Shown here one piece after another: positions 55,501 to 63,114 of a DNA stretch of 64,000 nt. Position 1 is the stretch's first letter; each line of letters opens with the position of its first letter. Source of the DNA: Sulfurimonas sp. hsl 1-7 (lineage in GTDB: Bacteria; Campylobacterota; Campylobacteria; Campylobacterales; Sulfurimonadaceae); assembly GCF_030577135.1 (NCBI RefSeq), contig NZ_JAUIRR010000006.1, forward strand, positions 1 through 64,000, given 5' to 3'. The position numbers and the translations under genes are program-made. Below the pieces are notes generated by a model. That model worked only from the letters and a program-made list of their open reading frames with translations, had not been told where the DNA came from and ran no database searches.

Positions 55501-55996
55501 TATTGCTGAGGAGATGGGGCTTGGTCAAGATGAGATAGAGGGGATTAGGTTTGCGGCTATCATTCACGATCTTGGTAAGATCCACATCCCTGCGGAGATT
55601 CTTGCTAAACCGGGACGTTTGAGTGAAATTGAATTTATGTTGATTCAGACACATCCGCAGGCCGGTTATGACATCATCAAGGATGTTCGTTTCCCTTGGC
55701 CAATTGCACAGTATGTTCTTCAACATCATGAACATATGGATGGCTCTGGATATCCTCAGGGGCTTAAAGGTGATGAGATCTTGTTAGGTGCAAAGATAAT
55801 TTCCGTCGCAGACGTGATCGAAGCTATATCTTCACACCGTCCTTACCGCTCGGCATTGGGAATACAAATAGCTCTTGATGAGGTTGTAAAAGGTAGGGGG
55901 ACACACTATGACACTGCAGTGGTAGATGCTTGCATAAAACTTTTTAATAAAAAGAAATTTACATTTAACACTAAGTCAAGTATGCACTCTTCTTGA
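52577..55996 (+). CDS. Multi-PAS, GAF, HD-GYP cyclic di-GMP phosphodiesterase
   Basis: 1139 residues without clear membrane segments. About six PAS/PAC domains run from residue 20 to 755 (repeated ITERKEAEEHL- and DMTKRKKMELQ-type ends), then a GAF domain (about 770-930), then HD-GYP: VESRDPYTAGHQKRVAELA, HDLGKIHIPAEILAKPG, HHEHMDGSGYPQGLKGDEI and ADVIEAISSHRPYR. The HD and GYP residues are intact, so it should break cyclic di-GMP. It lies between the two AAA+/VWA cassettes. Confidence 0.9.
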   Translation: MEVTNAQQVEHALHEWVSALDVLDDAIFIHDQEYRILRCNRAYQRLAALSFEEIISQPYFKIFPKLDAPLRSCSKSINNSVSDEHEEDILVEGSLYRSRSHTIFDKTSNYCYSIHVLQDITKEQADEEKLKQNEKFIKAVLNNLPIGIAVNTVSPEVKFNYMNDNFPKLYRTTRDALSNPDDFWKAAYEDTDFREKIKKEVTTDCESGEPSRMRWKDIPITRKGEKTTYISAQNIPLPDMNSTISMVWDVTERKEIEDLLRSEKRFSDKLIESIPDVLFLLDSEGKLERWNEKMETLFGMTPEELKHRDALLFIYEEDRFEIAEKIEETLTVGHSIVETRLITKDGIRYYKFTSKRITTPKGTGIIGIGFDMTKRKKMELQLQRERDFSNKLIDTAPVIVLLLDQTGHIVKYNRYTEELSGYPLEEVQGKEWFSLFLPEATREKTKEVFLEAINDLDSQGNIDTMLTRSGDELHIEWYSKTVKDAEGKTEGLLAIGMDVTEQQKVQERLELFHTLFEHSKDSVEIIEPGTLKLLDVNETNCRELGYSREELLKLSIYDIDPTVTPELSKSIEEKIQKEGSLSFESVHKRRDGSTFPVEISLSLNNNFEHPYLLSIARNITERKEAEEHLKESEEKFRTMTASAQDAILMIDAKGNISYWNEAAERVLGYSADEVMGTNLHNLITPERFMDAHLKGFKEFQRTGQGAAVGKTVELAAIKKDGTEFPIELSLSSILHKDGWGAIGIMRDISERKASEAALNSANRALKTLSAGNLALVHATSEDELLKEVTRVIVERGGYSLAVVDYADDGPDKHLTPVAWHGFSGEEYWLSNLCWKDTGKGILPAGAAVREGVTQIYRDISDPLTCPNWRDAAMERGYVSHISLPLFDGKKPFGALSIYSSQEESFDEEEIHLLEELANDLAYGIGNQRTRAASEKHEELLREGLEQTILAISATVESRDPYTAGHQKRVAELATAIAEEMGLGQDEIEGIRFAAIIHDLGKIHIPAEILAKPGRLSEIEFMLIQTHPQAGYDIIKDVRFPWPIAQYVLQHHEHMDGSGYPQGLKGDEILLGAKIISVADVIEAISSHRPYRSALGIQIALDEVVKGRGTHYDTAVVDACIKLFNKKKFTFNTKSSMHSS

Positions 55997-56047
55997 TTAG
56001 AAGAGTATGGTAGAGATATTGAATTTTTATGAGTTGTCTTTTAAGTA

Positions 56048-56635
56048 TTAGGAGGCATGATTTTCTTTACTATTTTCAGATTCTTCATAATCTGGTGGAA
56101 GGAGAGTCCATGTTTCATGAGTGCTTTTACGAGTTTCTTTGATTGCTCCATCTAAGCGGAAGCACATTACACCAACTACTGCTCTAAATTGTGAAGCAGG
56201 AGAATGATCGTCATCAAAGTATTTTTCTATCATGTATATTAGGGCCCAGTTTTCTGAAAATGGTGCAACTAATTCTTTAATTCGATCCCTATGAGATCCG
56301 GCATTTAATGAAGCACTAGAGATTTCATGTGCAAAACTATTTCTAATTCGTCTTATTAAATGTAATGCTCTCGCAAAATCTGCTTCTATAAGTCCTAAAC
56401 GATATGATATATTTATTCGTGAGCTAAATGTTGCAAGTGGACTATCACCATCAAGTAATTCATCTTTTCCAGATGTACAGGGAAGTAGAAATCTTTCTAG
56501 TATCTGATATAACAAAAGGTCTAATTGAGAGGCACCTAAAATAACTGCTGCCCTATCACTTTCTGTTTTAAATTCATTAGCAAATTTTTCAAATTCTTCT
56601 GAGGTCATTCCATGATTGATTTTTTTCTTTGCCAT
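56048..56635 (-). CDS. MtlR/DUF4145-like helical protein
   Basis: 195 residues. SEEFEKFANEFKTESDRAAVILGASQLDLLLYQILERFL and LIRRIRNSFAHEISSASL resemble mannitol-operon repressor (MtlR)-like proteins, which are common as single accessory genes. The RNxFAH stretch is their mark. Base composition is more AT-rich than its neighbours, and it is the only leftward gene of the right arm, so a later insertion is possible. No sugar genes are near. Confidence 0.65.
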   Translation of the reverse strand: MAKKKINHGMTSEEFEKFANEFKTESDRAAVILGASQLDLLLYQILERFLLPCTSGKDELLDGDSPLATFSSRINISYRLGLIEADFARALHLIRRIRNSFAHEISSASLNAGSHRDRIKELVAPFSENWALIYMIEKYFDDDHSPASQFRAVVGVMCFRLDGAIKETRKSTHETWTLLPPDYEESENSKENHAS

Positions 56636-56744
56636 AAATATTACTCCTACCTATTTATCTAACAAATATTATATACAATTTGTTCATATATATTCAAATA
56701 AATAAACATAAAAAAAGTTAGTTGGAACAATAAAATACACCTTC

Positions 56745-56758
56745 GGCACAAAACTTGT
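56745..56758 (+). promoter_or_regulatory. Sigma-54-like promoter motif (GG-N10-GT) of AAA+/VWA cassette 2
   Basis: TTCGGCACAAAACTTGTACAT: GG at 56745-56746, ten bases, GT at 56757-56758. GGCAC and CTTGT come close to the classical TGGCAC-N5-TTGC. The predicted start near 56770 leaves AAAGGAG and the ATG at 56787. Confidence 0.5.
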
Positions 56759-56786
56759 ACATATCTCTTTATTAAAGGAGTGATGT

Positions 56787-57791
56787 ATGAATCCACAAAG
56801 TGCCAAAAGAGCTATTGCCCATCTTGTTGATCGAAAGGTACCTATGTTTGTATGGGGGCCGCCGGGGATCGGGAAGTCTTCGATCGTAAAACAGATTGCA
56901 AATGAAAAAGAGTTGGAGTACATCGACCTTCGTTTGTCACTGCTCGATCCGACAGATTTACGCGGTATCCCTTTTTTCGATGCGAAAAACGACAAAGCTG
57001 TTTGGGCTCCCGCATCGTTCTTGCCGACAGATGAAAATTCCTCGGGAATCTTGTTTTTAGATGAGCTAAATACGGCAGCCCCTATGGTTCAGGCTTCTGC
57101 ATATCAGCTGATCCTCGATCGTAAAGTTGGGGAGTACTCACTTCCTGATGGTTGGGCGATCGTAGCGGCGGGAAACCGTGAGAGCGATCGCGGTGTTGTG
57201 TTTCGTATGGCGGCACCACTTGCAAACCGTTTTATACACCTAGATATGGAGTCCAACGTAGAGGACTGGAAAAACTGGGCGCTCTCATCAAACCTAAGAG
57301 GTTCCATCATCGCATTTATCTCTTACAGACCCGATGCGCTTTTTACGTTCGGGGCAAATGCCGAAGCAAAAGCGTTTGCAACTCCGAGAACTTGGGAATA
57401 TGTAAATGAGATCTTAGAAAGTGAGCCGGAAGATGACCTGCTTTTAGCGATGCTTAGCGGTGCGATTGGTGAAGATCTGGCGGCTTCGTTTTTAGGATTT
57501 TTATCGGTTGAGAAATCTCTGCCCGATATTGAAGCTATCTTATCGGGTGAATCTAGTGAAGTACCCGAGGAAGCTTCAGCTCTGCACATCTTAGCTACGG
57601 CACTTACGATGCGCATAGATGAAGATACACGCTCAAAAGAGTTAAACAATCTTCTTGCATATACCCTAAATCTCCCTGCCGAGTTTGCGATCATGATCGT
57701 TCAAGATCTGCGCGGTCGTAACATAGAACTCGATTACCTGAGTAACTGGGCGCTGTGGAGTAAAAATTTTACAAAGATACTGCATAAATGA
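56787..57791 (+). CDS. MoxR-type AAA+ ATPase, cassette 2
   Basis: 334 residues, paralogue of the ATPase at 50254. Walker A is WGPPGIGKSSIV, LSLLDPTDLRGIPFFD matches LSQLDAVDLRGIPSIQ, Walker B ILFLDELNTAAPMVQASAYQLILDR, sensor region GWAIVAAGNRESDRG and finger APLANRFIHLDME. The ends ALHILATALTMR and NLPAEFAIMIVQDL also match cassette 1. Followed by its own VWA gene with a four-base overlap. Confidence 0.88.
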   Translation: MNPQSAKRAIAHLVDRKVPMFVWGPPGIGKSSIVKQIANEKELEYIDLRLSLLDPTDLRGIPFFDAKNDKAVWAPASFLPTDENSSGILFLDELNTAAPMVQASAYQLILDRKVGEYSLPDGWAIVAAGNRESDRGVVFRMAAPLANRFIHLDMESNVEDWKNWALSSNLRGSIIAFISYRPDALFTFGANAEAKAFATPRTWEYVNEILESEPEDDLLLAMLSGAIGEDLAASFLGFLSVEKSLPDIEAILSGESSEVPEEASALHILATALTMRIDEDTRSKELNNLLAYTLNLPAEFAIMIVQDLRGRNIELDYLSNWALWSKNFTKILHK

Positions 57792-58927
57792 GTGCCGAAG
57801 AACTCCTTACAAAAGCAAAAAGCCAGTTAATAAACAAACATCCGTACTTTGGGATGTTGGCTTCTCGGTTAAAGCATGAACAAAGTGAGAAAGTAGACCA
57901 CTATGCAAGTAACGGAGTTCGGTTTCTATACAATGCGGCGTTTGTTGAAGAGTGCTCCATTGAGGAGTTGCAGTTTATTTTGACAAATGCGGTGATGCAC
58001 CATGTGTTAGCACACAAACAAAGAAAGCTTAGACGCCGTGGGGCACTTTGGCAGCTTGCTACCGATTATGCGATCAACAATATGCTCGTAAAAAACAAGT
58101 TTAAACTCCCAAAAGGTGTTAACTACGATAAAGCATTTAAAAATATGTACGCCGAGGAGATCTACGAGGAGCTGAAAAATCAACTGATCGCCGATGGGGT
58201 GAGTCTGTATGATGATGCAGATATTCTTGACGAGATTACAGCAGGGAAAAACGAGTTCTCTTTTTTTAGCAGAATAAAGCGTATAGAGAAAAACCCAAGT
58301 GAAAAAGATGAAGATGAGTGGGACTATGCGGCAACTTTGGCAAAGGAAGTTGCGCAGAAAAAATCACTCATGCCCTCAGGGTTTGAGCGTTTTGCAAAAA
58401 AGATGGTGGCAAACGACATAGACTGGAGGTTTGAGCTTTACAATGCTATCAACCGACATATGAGAAACAACTACGCTTTTATGCCCCCAAACAAAAAACA
58501 TCTTTACCGCGGAGTGGCATTGCCGTCGTTAGCGAGTGATACTCTCTCACTCATTGTTGCGATCGATACATCAGGCTCGATCAACGAGTCTCTTTTAGGA
58601 GTATTCAAATCGGAGTTTGAATCTATTATGCAAAACTTCCCTTCGATCAGAATAGAGCTTTTGATAGTTGATGCAAAAGTGCATCATCATTACACTTTTG
58701 TAGGTGCTGAGGAGTTGGACTTTAAACTTACAGGGGGTGGGGGAACCGACTACCGTGTAGTGTTTGACTATGTGGAGCAGAACCTGCCGATGAGTACGAT
58801 GCTTCTTTACTTTACGGACGGGGAGGGGATATTTCCCCGTATACCGCCGTCGTATGAAGTTCTATGGGCACTCTCTCAAAATAAAAACAAGATCCCTTTT
58901 GGAAGAAAACTTTTAATACTAGGATAG
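57788..58927 (+). CDS. VWA-domain protein (DUF2201-like), partner of the cassette 2 ATPase
   Basis: 379 residues. The N-terminus has LTNAVMHHVLAHKQRKLRRRG, a degenerate metallopeptidase-like helix, and LWQLATDYAINNMLV as in DUF2201 proteins (WNxAxDxxIN). The VWA domain has VAIDTSGSINESL (DxSxS), GGGGTDYRVVFDYV and LYFTDGEGIFP, so the metal-ion site is complete. The middle linker is shorter and less acidic than in cassette 1. Confidence 0.85.
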   Translation: MSAEELLTKAKSQLINKHPYFGMLASRLKHEQSEKVDHYASNGVRFLYNAAFVEECSIEELQFILTNAVMHHVLAHKQRKLRRRGALWQLATDYAINNMLVKNKFKLPKGVNYDKAFKNMYAEEIYEELKNQLIADGVSLYDDADILDEITAGKNEFSFFSRIKRIEKNPSEKDEDEWDYAATLAKEVAQKKSLMPSGFERFAKKMVANDIDWRFELYNAINRHMRNNYAFMPPNKKHLYRGVALPSLASDTLSLIVAIDTSGSINESLLGVFKSEFESIMQNFPSIRIELLIVDAKVHHHYTFVGAEELDFKLTGGGGTDYRVVFDYVEQNLPMSTMLLYFTDGEGIFPRIPPSYEVLWALSQNKNKIPFGRKLLILG

Positions 58928-58930
58928 GTG

Positions 58931-59632
58931 ATGGAAGAGTTATTTAATCTAACGTATAAAGATGAGGTTGAAGCGCTGAAAGATGAAGAGGAGTTTGAGG
59001 CTTTGGGTGATAAGAAGTATATAAATCACGAAGATTTCGAGGCAAGACTCTACTGGGCTTTTTGCCGTCCGTCGGGATCGCACGCCGATCAGATCAAGGA
59101 CAAACACCCGCTTGTCTCAATCATGGCGTTTAATCACTCCCGCTTGGATGCACTCGAGCGTTTTTGTCTGCTGCACAAAGATGTGATCGAAGATGAGGAG
59201 CTGCGCAAAAAGATACGCAACCGTTCTAGAATGTTGTTTCGCGATCTTGTTGACAACGACTTTAACGAGCTTAACAAAGTACTGGAAATGGTACCTATCT
59301 ACATTGACGTAGCAGTCGATCAGCTTATAAACGGGCGAAAATGGAATGACATTGTTGCCAATGAGTATGAAGCGACACTCTTTTTGGACAAAGCAAAAGA
59401 TTTTATAGATGATGCTTTTATGGAGGCGTTCTATGAGAAGCTGCAAAATTTTGAGGAGTTTGATGCAAGCGAAGTAAAAGAGTTTATAGAGAAACTCCTT
59501 CCCCAAAAAGAGCATCTCTCAACCGTTATTTTAGAGTTTTACTATGAACAGGCGATGGAGTGGTTGGATGAGTGTGATCTTCACATCTTACAAAAAAAGA
59601 GTCTTGAAAAGTTAGCCAAAAAATTAATCTAA
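58931..59632 (+). CDS. Unknown acidic helical protein, cassette 2
   Basis: 233 residues from ATG 58931, three bases after the VWA stop. Rich in Glu/Asp and predicted mostly helical: EEFEALGDKKYINHEDFEARLYWAFCRPSG, LRKKIRNRSRMLFRDLVDNDFNELNKVLEM and AMEWLDECDLHILQKKSLEKL. No known family; cassette 1 has no counterpart. It could be a third subunit of the second complex. Confidence 0.6.
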   Translation: MEELFNLTYKDEVEALKDEEEFEALGDKKYINHEDFEARLYWAFCRPSGSHADQIKDKHPLVSIMAFNHSRLDALERFCLLHKDVIEDEELRKKIRNRSRMLFRDLVDNDFNELNKVLEMVPIYIDVAVDQLINGRKWNDIVANEYEATLFLDKAKDFIDDAFMEAFYEKLQNFEEFDASEVKEFIEKLLPQKEHLSTVILEFYYEQAMEWLDECDLHILQKKSLEKLAKKLI

Positions 59633-59645
59633 AATTACAATATAA

Positions 59646-59687
59646 TACTAGTTAGTAATATTAATAGATAATTAGTACTAGTTAGTA
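59646..59687 (+). promoter_or_regulatory. Two 12-bp direct repeats before marR, 30 bp apart
   Basis: TACTAGTTAGTA occurs at 59646-59657 and again at 59676-59687, exactly 30 bases (about three turns) apart, with TATAAT-like boxes at 59641 and about 59690. This fits an operator for the MarR-type regulator encoded just downstream, on which its own gene and the yceI and pirin genes may depend. Confidence 0.6.
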
Positions 59688-59712
59688 GTATAATCTTTTC
59701 AAAGGCTGAGTG

Positions 59713-60174
59713 ATGAAATTAAAAATTAAATCATATGGAGAACATCAAGACAAAGTTCTCAAAACTGTTTTTCAGTTACATCGTACACAAAACAAACTGG
59801 CTTCTTATGAAGCGAAGTTTTTTTTAGAACACGGTCTTACGTACAATCAGTTTAAAGTTTTAGAAGTTCTGTATCATCGTGGTGATCTCTCAATCGGGGA
59901 GATTACAAAGCTAACACTCTCTACACCGGGAAATATTACCGTTGTAGTGAAAAACCTCAAGCGTGATGGTTGGATCAGTTCTATTAAAAATGAAAAAGAT
60001 AAAAGAAGTACTCTTTTGTCTATTGAACAAAAAGGGGTAGATATTATAGAAGGTGTATTTCCCCAACATATTCAAAATCTTGAAAAAAAGATGAGTGTTT
60101 TGAATGATGAAGAGTTAGACACCCTCTGTAAACTCCTGAGAAAAGTTCAAAAAAATGATTTAAAGGATCAATGA
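59713..60174 (+). CDS. MarR-family transcriptional regulator
   Basis: 153 residues. The winged helix is seen in LEHGLTYNQFKVLEVLYHRGDLSIGEI, LTLSTPGNITVVVKNLKRDGWI and NEKDKRSTLLSIEQKG (DxRxxxLxLTxxG type wing). MarR proteins usually repress their own operon until a ligand or oxidant is present. The start ATG at 59713 follows GTG. Translation is coupled to yceI (ATGA overlap). Confidence 0.9.
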   Translation: MKLKIKSYGEHQDKVLKTVFQLHRTQNKLASYEAKFFLEHGLTYNQFKVLEVLYHRGDLSIGEITKLTLSTPGNITVVVKNLKRDGWISSIKNEKDKRSTLLSIEQKGVDIIEGVFPQHIQNLEKKMSVLNDEELDTLCKLLRKVQKNDLKDQ

Positions 60175-60737
60175 TGAAAAAGTTATTTGCAGCTTTTGTA
60201 GTAGCAGTGTTAGGTACAAGTGTTTTATTTGGTGCGACGTTTAAAGTAGACCCGGTTCATACAAACGTAATCTTTAAAGTAAAACATATGATGATCAGCA
60301 ATGTAACGGGAAAATTTGAAAAATTTGACGGTTCATTCGAAGTTAAAGATAATAAAGTGACGGCTCTGCAAGGTGTGATCGAAGCGGCATCTTTAAATAC
60401 TGACAAAAAAGAGAGAGATGAACACTTGCGTTCAGCCGACTTTTTTGATGTGGCAAAATATCCGAAAATCACTTTTGTTCTAGAAAACGTAGTAGGGGAC
60501 AAAGCGTATGGAAAACTTACTATTAAAGATGTAACAAAAAATGTCGTACTTGATTACGAGTTTGGAGGAGTGTTAAAAGATCCTTGGGGACAAACAAGAT
60601 CAGGAATGACACTCGAAGGTAAAATCAATAGAAAAGATTTTGGTTTAAAATGGAACAAAGTCTTAGAAACAGGCGGTGTCCTTGTAGGCGATACAGTTAA
60701 AATGGAAGTGAGTATCGAAGGAACTTTAGAAAAATAA
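60171..60737 (+). CDS. YceI-family periplasmic lipid/quinone-binding protein
   Basis: 188 residues with a signal peptide (MMKKLFAAFVVAVLGTSVLFGA). The YceI lipocalin-like fold is seen in FKVDPVHTNVIFKVKHMMISNVTGKFEKFDG, EHLRSADFFDVAKYPKITF, and GMTLEGKINRKDFGLKWN. Such proteins bind polyisoprenoids or similar. Two ATGs overlap the MarR stop; the second (60174) is equally likely. Induced with pirin in many bacteria under stress. Confidence 0.92.
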   Translation: MMKKLFAAFVVAVLGTSVLFGATFKVDPVHTNVIFKVKHMMISNVTGKFEKFDGSFEVKDNKVTALQGVIEAASLNTDKKERDEHLRSADFFDVAKYPKITFVLENVVGDKAYGKLTIKDVTKNVVLDYEFGGVLKDPWGQTRSGMTLEGKINRKDFGLKWNKVLETGGVLVGDTVKMEVSIEGTLEK

Positions 60738-60752
60738 CTTTAAAAAGGGGAA

Positions 60753-61460
60753 ATGATGCTTAACAAAATAGCTAAAGAGGAACTGTTCTTCTCAGACAAA
60801 GGTTGGCTGCAAAGCAGGTTTCATTTCTCCTTTGCAGAGTACATCAACCATGACAACAGAAACTTCGGAGTTTTGCGTGTCCTCAATGATGACGTGATCA
60901 AGCCACAAAGCGGTTTCGATATGCATCCCCATCGTGATATGGAGATAGTTACCTATGTTACCGAAGGGGAGATAACACATAAAGACTCAATGGGAAACGA
61001 AGAGAGCTTAAAAGCGGGTGAGGTGCAGTACATGAGTGCGGGAAGCGGAGTGTTTCATGCCGAGTATAACAATCACCCGAGTCAAGATCTAAAACTTTTA
61101 CAGATTTGGATCTTGCCTCCAAAGCATAACTTGCCAACACTCTACGGTTCCCATAGATTTGTGAAAGAGGAGAGAGAAAATAAACTCCTGCATATAGTCT
61201 CTTCGGAAAATTCAGATGCACAAATAAAACTGCATCAGGATGTAAATATTTATGTCAGTGAACTAGAGGCGGGTAAAACACTCAACTTTGATCTTGGAGT
61301 TGATCGTCAGGTCTACTTTGTTGTGATCAAAGGAGAGTTGACTTTAAATGCTTTAGAGTTGAGTGCCCATGATGCTTGTGAATGTGTAGATGAAACTTCG
61401 CTTGAGATCAAAGCACTCAGTGATACACACTTTTTATTTATTGAGATGGCAAAAGGGTAG
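60753..61460 (+). CDS. Pirin family protein
   Basis: 235 residues. The cupin metal site is in GFDMHPHRDMEIVTYVTEGEITHKDSMGN (HxH) and GSGVFHAEYN. Pirins include quercetinase-like enzymes and redox-sensing iron proteins. The last third has a second cupin (LEAGKTLNFDLGVDRQVYFVVIKGELTLN). It ends the MarR-YceI-pirin operon; a sigma-54-like motif begins at its stop codon. Confidence 0.9.
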   Translation: MMLNKIAKEELFFSDKGWLQSRFHFSFAEYINHDNRNFGVLRVLNDDVIKPQSGFDMHPHRDMEIVTYVTEGEITHKDSMGNEESLKAGEVQYMSAGSGVFHAEYNNHPSQDLKLLQIWILPPKHNLPTLYGSHRFVKEERENKLLHIVSSENSDAQIKLHQDVNIYVSELEAGKTLNFDLGVDRQVYFVVIKGELTLNALELSAHDACECVDETSLEIKALSDTHFLFIEMAKG

Positions 61461-61473
61461 GTACACTTTATGT
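61460..61473 (+). promoter_or_regulatory. Sigma-54-like promoter motif (GG-N10-GT) of the 61512 unit
   Basis: TAGGTACACTTTATGTATAAA: GG at 61460-61461, ten bases, GT at 61472-61473. TACACTTTAT-GTATA nearly equals the copies before nifX and nifV. The predicted start near 61485 leaves GAGG before the ATG at 61512. Confidence 0.45.
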
Positions 61474-61511
61474 ATAAAGCTTTTATAAATATAACTTTAT
61501 AGAGGCTAAAA

Positions 61512-61814
61512 ATGAATGAGTGTTTACACAATATTTGCCAATCGTTTGAAGAAACTACGGACTTTTTAATAGATAAGTCTCAAGAGAAAGAAAAGATAGT
61601 AACAAAAGCTTTTTATGATTTTTTAGAGTGTTTTTCCTCTTTAAAAGAGGAGAAACTGGAATTTCCAAAAGAGTTTCAAAATGATGTCAGTAATTATCTC
61701 AAAGGGAATCTCGGCTTATTGAAAAAGTTTGAAGATATTGAGATGAGATATTTGATGCTCAGCGATTTTTATGATTATTGCAGACTAACAAAACGTTATA
61801 AAAAAGAGCACTAA
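61512..61814 (+). CDS. Small unknown protein before the SagB-type gene
   Basis: 100 residues, charged and helical: MNECLHNICQSFEETTDFLIDKSQEKEKIVTKAF, DFLECFSSLKEEKL, later MRYLMLSDFYDYCRLTKRYKKEH. Several cysteines (residues 4, 9, and others) but no clear cluster motif. It starts 27 bases after a predicted nif promoter and ends three bases before the next gene. Unknown family. Confidence 0.6.
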   Translation: MNECLHNICQSFEETTDFLIDKSQEKEKIVTKAFYDFLECFSSLKEEKLEFPKEFQNDVSNYLKGNLGLLKKFEDIEMRYLMLSDFYDYCRLTKRYKKEH

Positions 61815-61817
61815 TCT

Positions 61818-63074
61818 ATGCCTCTTTTTCATCAACAAACGAAACACTCTTACATAAGCATACGCAAAAATGCCAACTTTTTAGATTGGCGGAGCCAACC
61901 CTCTAACACAAAAACTTATCCCCATTTTTATCAACGTTTTGAGATCGAAGACTATGATGAACTCAAAGATCTAAGTCTCATAGGCGGCATCACTTTTGAG
62001 AAAAACTATCCAGACGGAGCATACCATCTTCGAAGTGTGCCGAGTGCAGGAGGACTTTTCCCTTGTGAAGTGTATATACAGATACGTTCAGTAAAAGGGC
62101 TGCTTGACGGGATATATCACTATGAACCAAAAAGCGCCTCACTAACTCTTTTGCAAGAGATAGAACGTGACGGTGTAGAGGAGAGTTTTAAACAGCAGCA
62201 AAAACAAAAAGGTTTTATCTTCTTAATTTCAAGTGTATATTTTAGAAGTTCGTGGAAGTATAACAACAGAGCGATCCGTTATGTACTTTTAGATGCGGGA
62301 CATCAACTTGGAGCTATCTACGCTGCATTATCGGTAATGGGCAGAGAGAGTGAATTTGTTTTTGATTTTGACAAACTCGCTTTAAACGAGATGTTTGGTT
62401 TTAGAGCTGATGAGTTTTTTACCTGTGGAGTGATAAGCGGTGAAAAAACAGAGCAGAGCGTAAAGAGGTTACGACAAAACCTGCCGTTTGTCAGCGGATG
62501 TGATTATCTGGAAACAAACGAGTTTATAGAAATTGCCTACAAAGAGAGTGCAGAGTATAAAGAAGAGAGTTTTACCCCTGACCCTTTTTTTATAAATATC
62601 CCAAAAGAGCAATTACGTCAGGCGATCGTAAAGCGTAGATCGATTCGTGCATTTCGTTCTTTGGAGCTGGAAAAAGAGGAGCTTTTTACTATTGTTGATG
62701 GTGTTTTCTCTTTTGCAAAGCAACACGGCATCGAGATATTTTACACAACCCATTTTGTAAAAAATCTTACAGAGGGACTCTATAAAAATACAGAATTGTT
62801 ACAAGAGGGGGATTTTAAAGAGAAATCCAGATACCTAGCGCTGGAGCAAAACCTAGGCGGTACAAGCGGTATGACATTTTACTTTACCTCAAATGAAGTG
62901 GAGAAATACCAAAAAGTAAATATACTCAGTGGTTTTCTTGCACAGATTATCTACCTGCGCTCGGAGCTTTTAGGGATAGGATGCAGCGGAATCGGTGCAT
63001 ATTATGATGATGAGTGTAAAGAGTTTTTGCAGACGAAAAACAATATTTTATATATGCTGGCGATTGGTCGCTAG
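61818..63074 (+). CDS. SagB/ThcOx-type double nitroreductase-fold protein
   Basis: 418 residues with two nitroreductase-like halves. The first has YHLRSVPSAGGLFPCEVYIQIRSVKGLLDGIYHYEP, NRAIRYVLLDAGHQLGAIYAALSVMG, typical of SagB oxidases. The second starts RQAIVKRRSIRAFRSLELEKEEL and ends with LGIGCSGIGAYYDDECKEFL. FMN is the expected cofactor. SagB enzymes oxidise peptide azolines, but no peptide precursor or YcaO gene is near; a redox role in the nif setting is more likely. Function here is unknown. Confidence 0.85.
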   Translation: MPLFHQQTKHSYISIRKNANFLDWRSQPSNTKTYPHFYQRFEIEDYDELKDLSLIGGITFEKNYPDGAYHLRSVPSAGGLFPCEVYIQIRSVKGLLDGIYHYEPKSASLTLLQEIERDGVEESFKQQQKQKGFIFLISSVYFRSSWKYNNRAIRYVLLDAGHQLGAIYAALSVMGRESEFVFDFDKLALNEMFGFRADEFFTCGVISGEKTEQSVKRLRQNLPFVSGCDYLETNEFIEIAYKESAEYKEESFTPDPFFINIPKEQLRQAIVKRRSIRAFRSLELEKEELFTIVDGVFSFAKQHGIEIFYTTHFVKNLTEGLYKNTELLQEGDFKEKSRYLALEQNLGGTSGMTFYFTSNEVEKYQKVNILSGFLAQIIYLRSELLGIGCSGIGAYYDDECKEFLQTKNNILYMLAIGR

Positions 63075-63088
63075 GGAATAATAAATGT
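63075..63088 (+). promoter_or_regulatory. Sigma-54-like promoter motif (GG-N10-GT) before the 63115 gene
   Basis: AGGGAATAATAAATGTATC: GG at 63075-63076, ten bases, GT at 63087-63088. It begins right after the SagB-type stop. The predicted start near 63100 fits AAAGGA and the ATG at 63115. Confidence 0.4.
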
Positions 63089-63114
63089 ATCGCTTTTAAA
63101 AAAAAAGGATTACA

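Noticed and set aside
56048-56635. Mannitol repressor as a sugar regulator
   Set aside because: No sugar transport or mannitol genes are near, and there is no helix-turn-helix; only a generic MtlR/DUF4145-like label is justified.
61818-63074. Azoline peptide (bacteriocin) cluster around the SagB-type gene
   Set aside because: No YcaO protein, precursor peptide with Cys/Ser/Thr-rich core, or exporter is present in the flanks.
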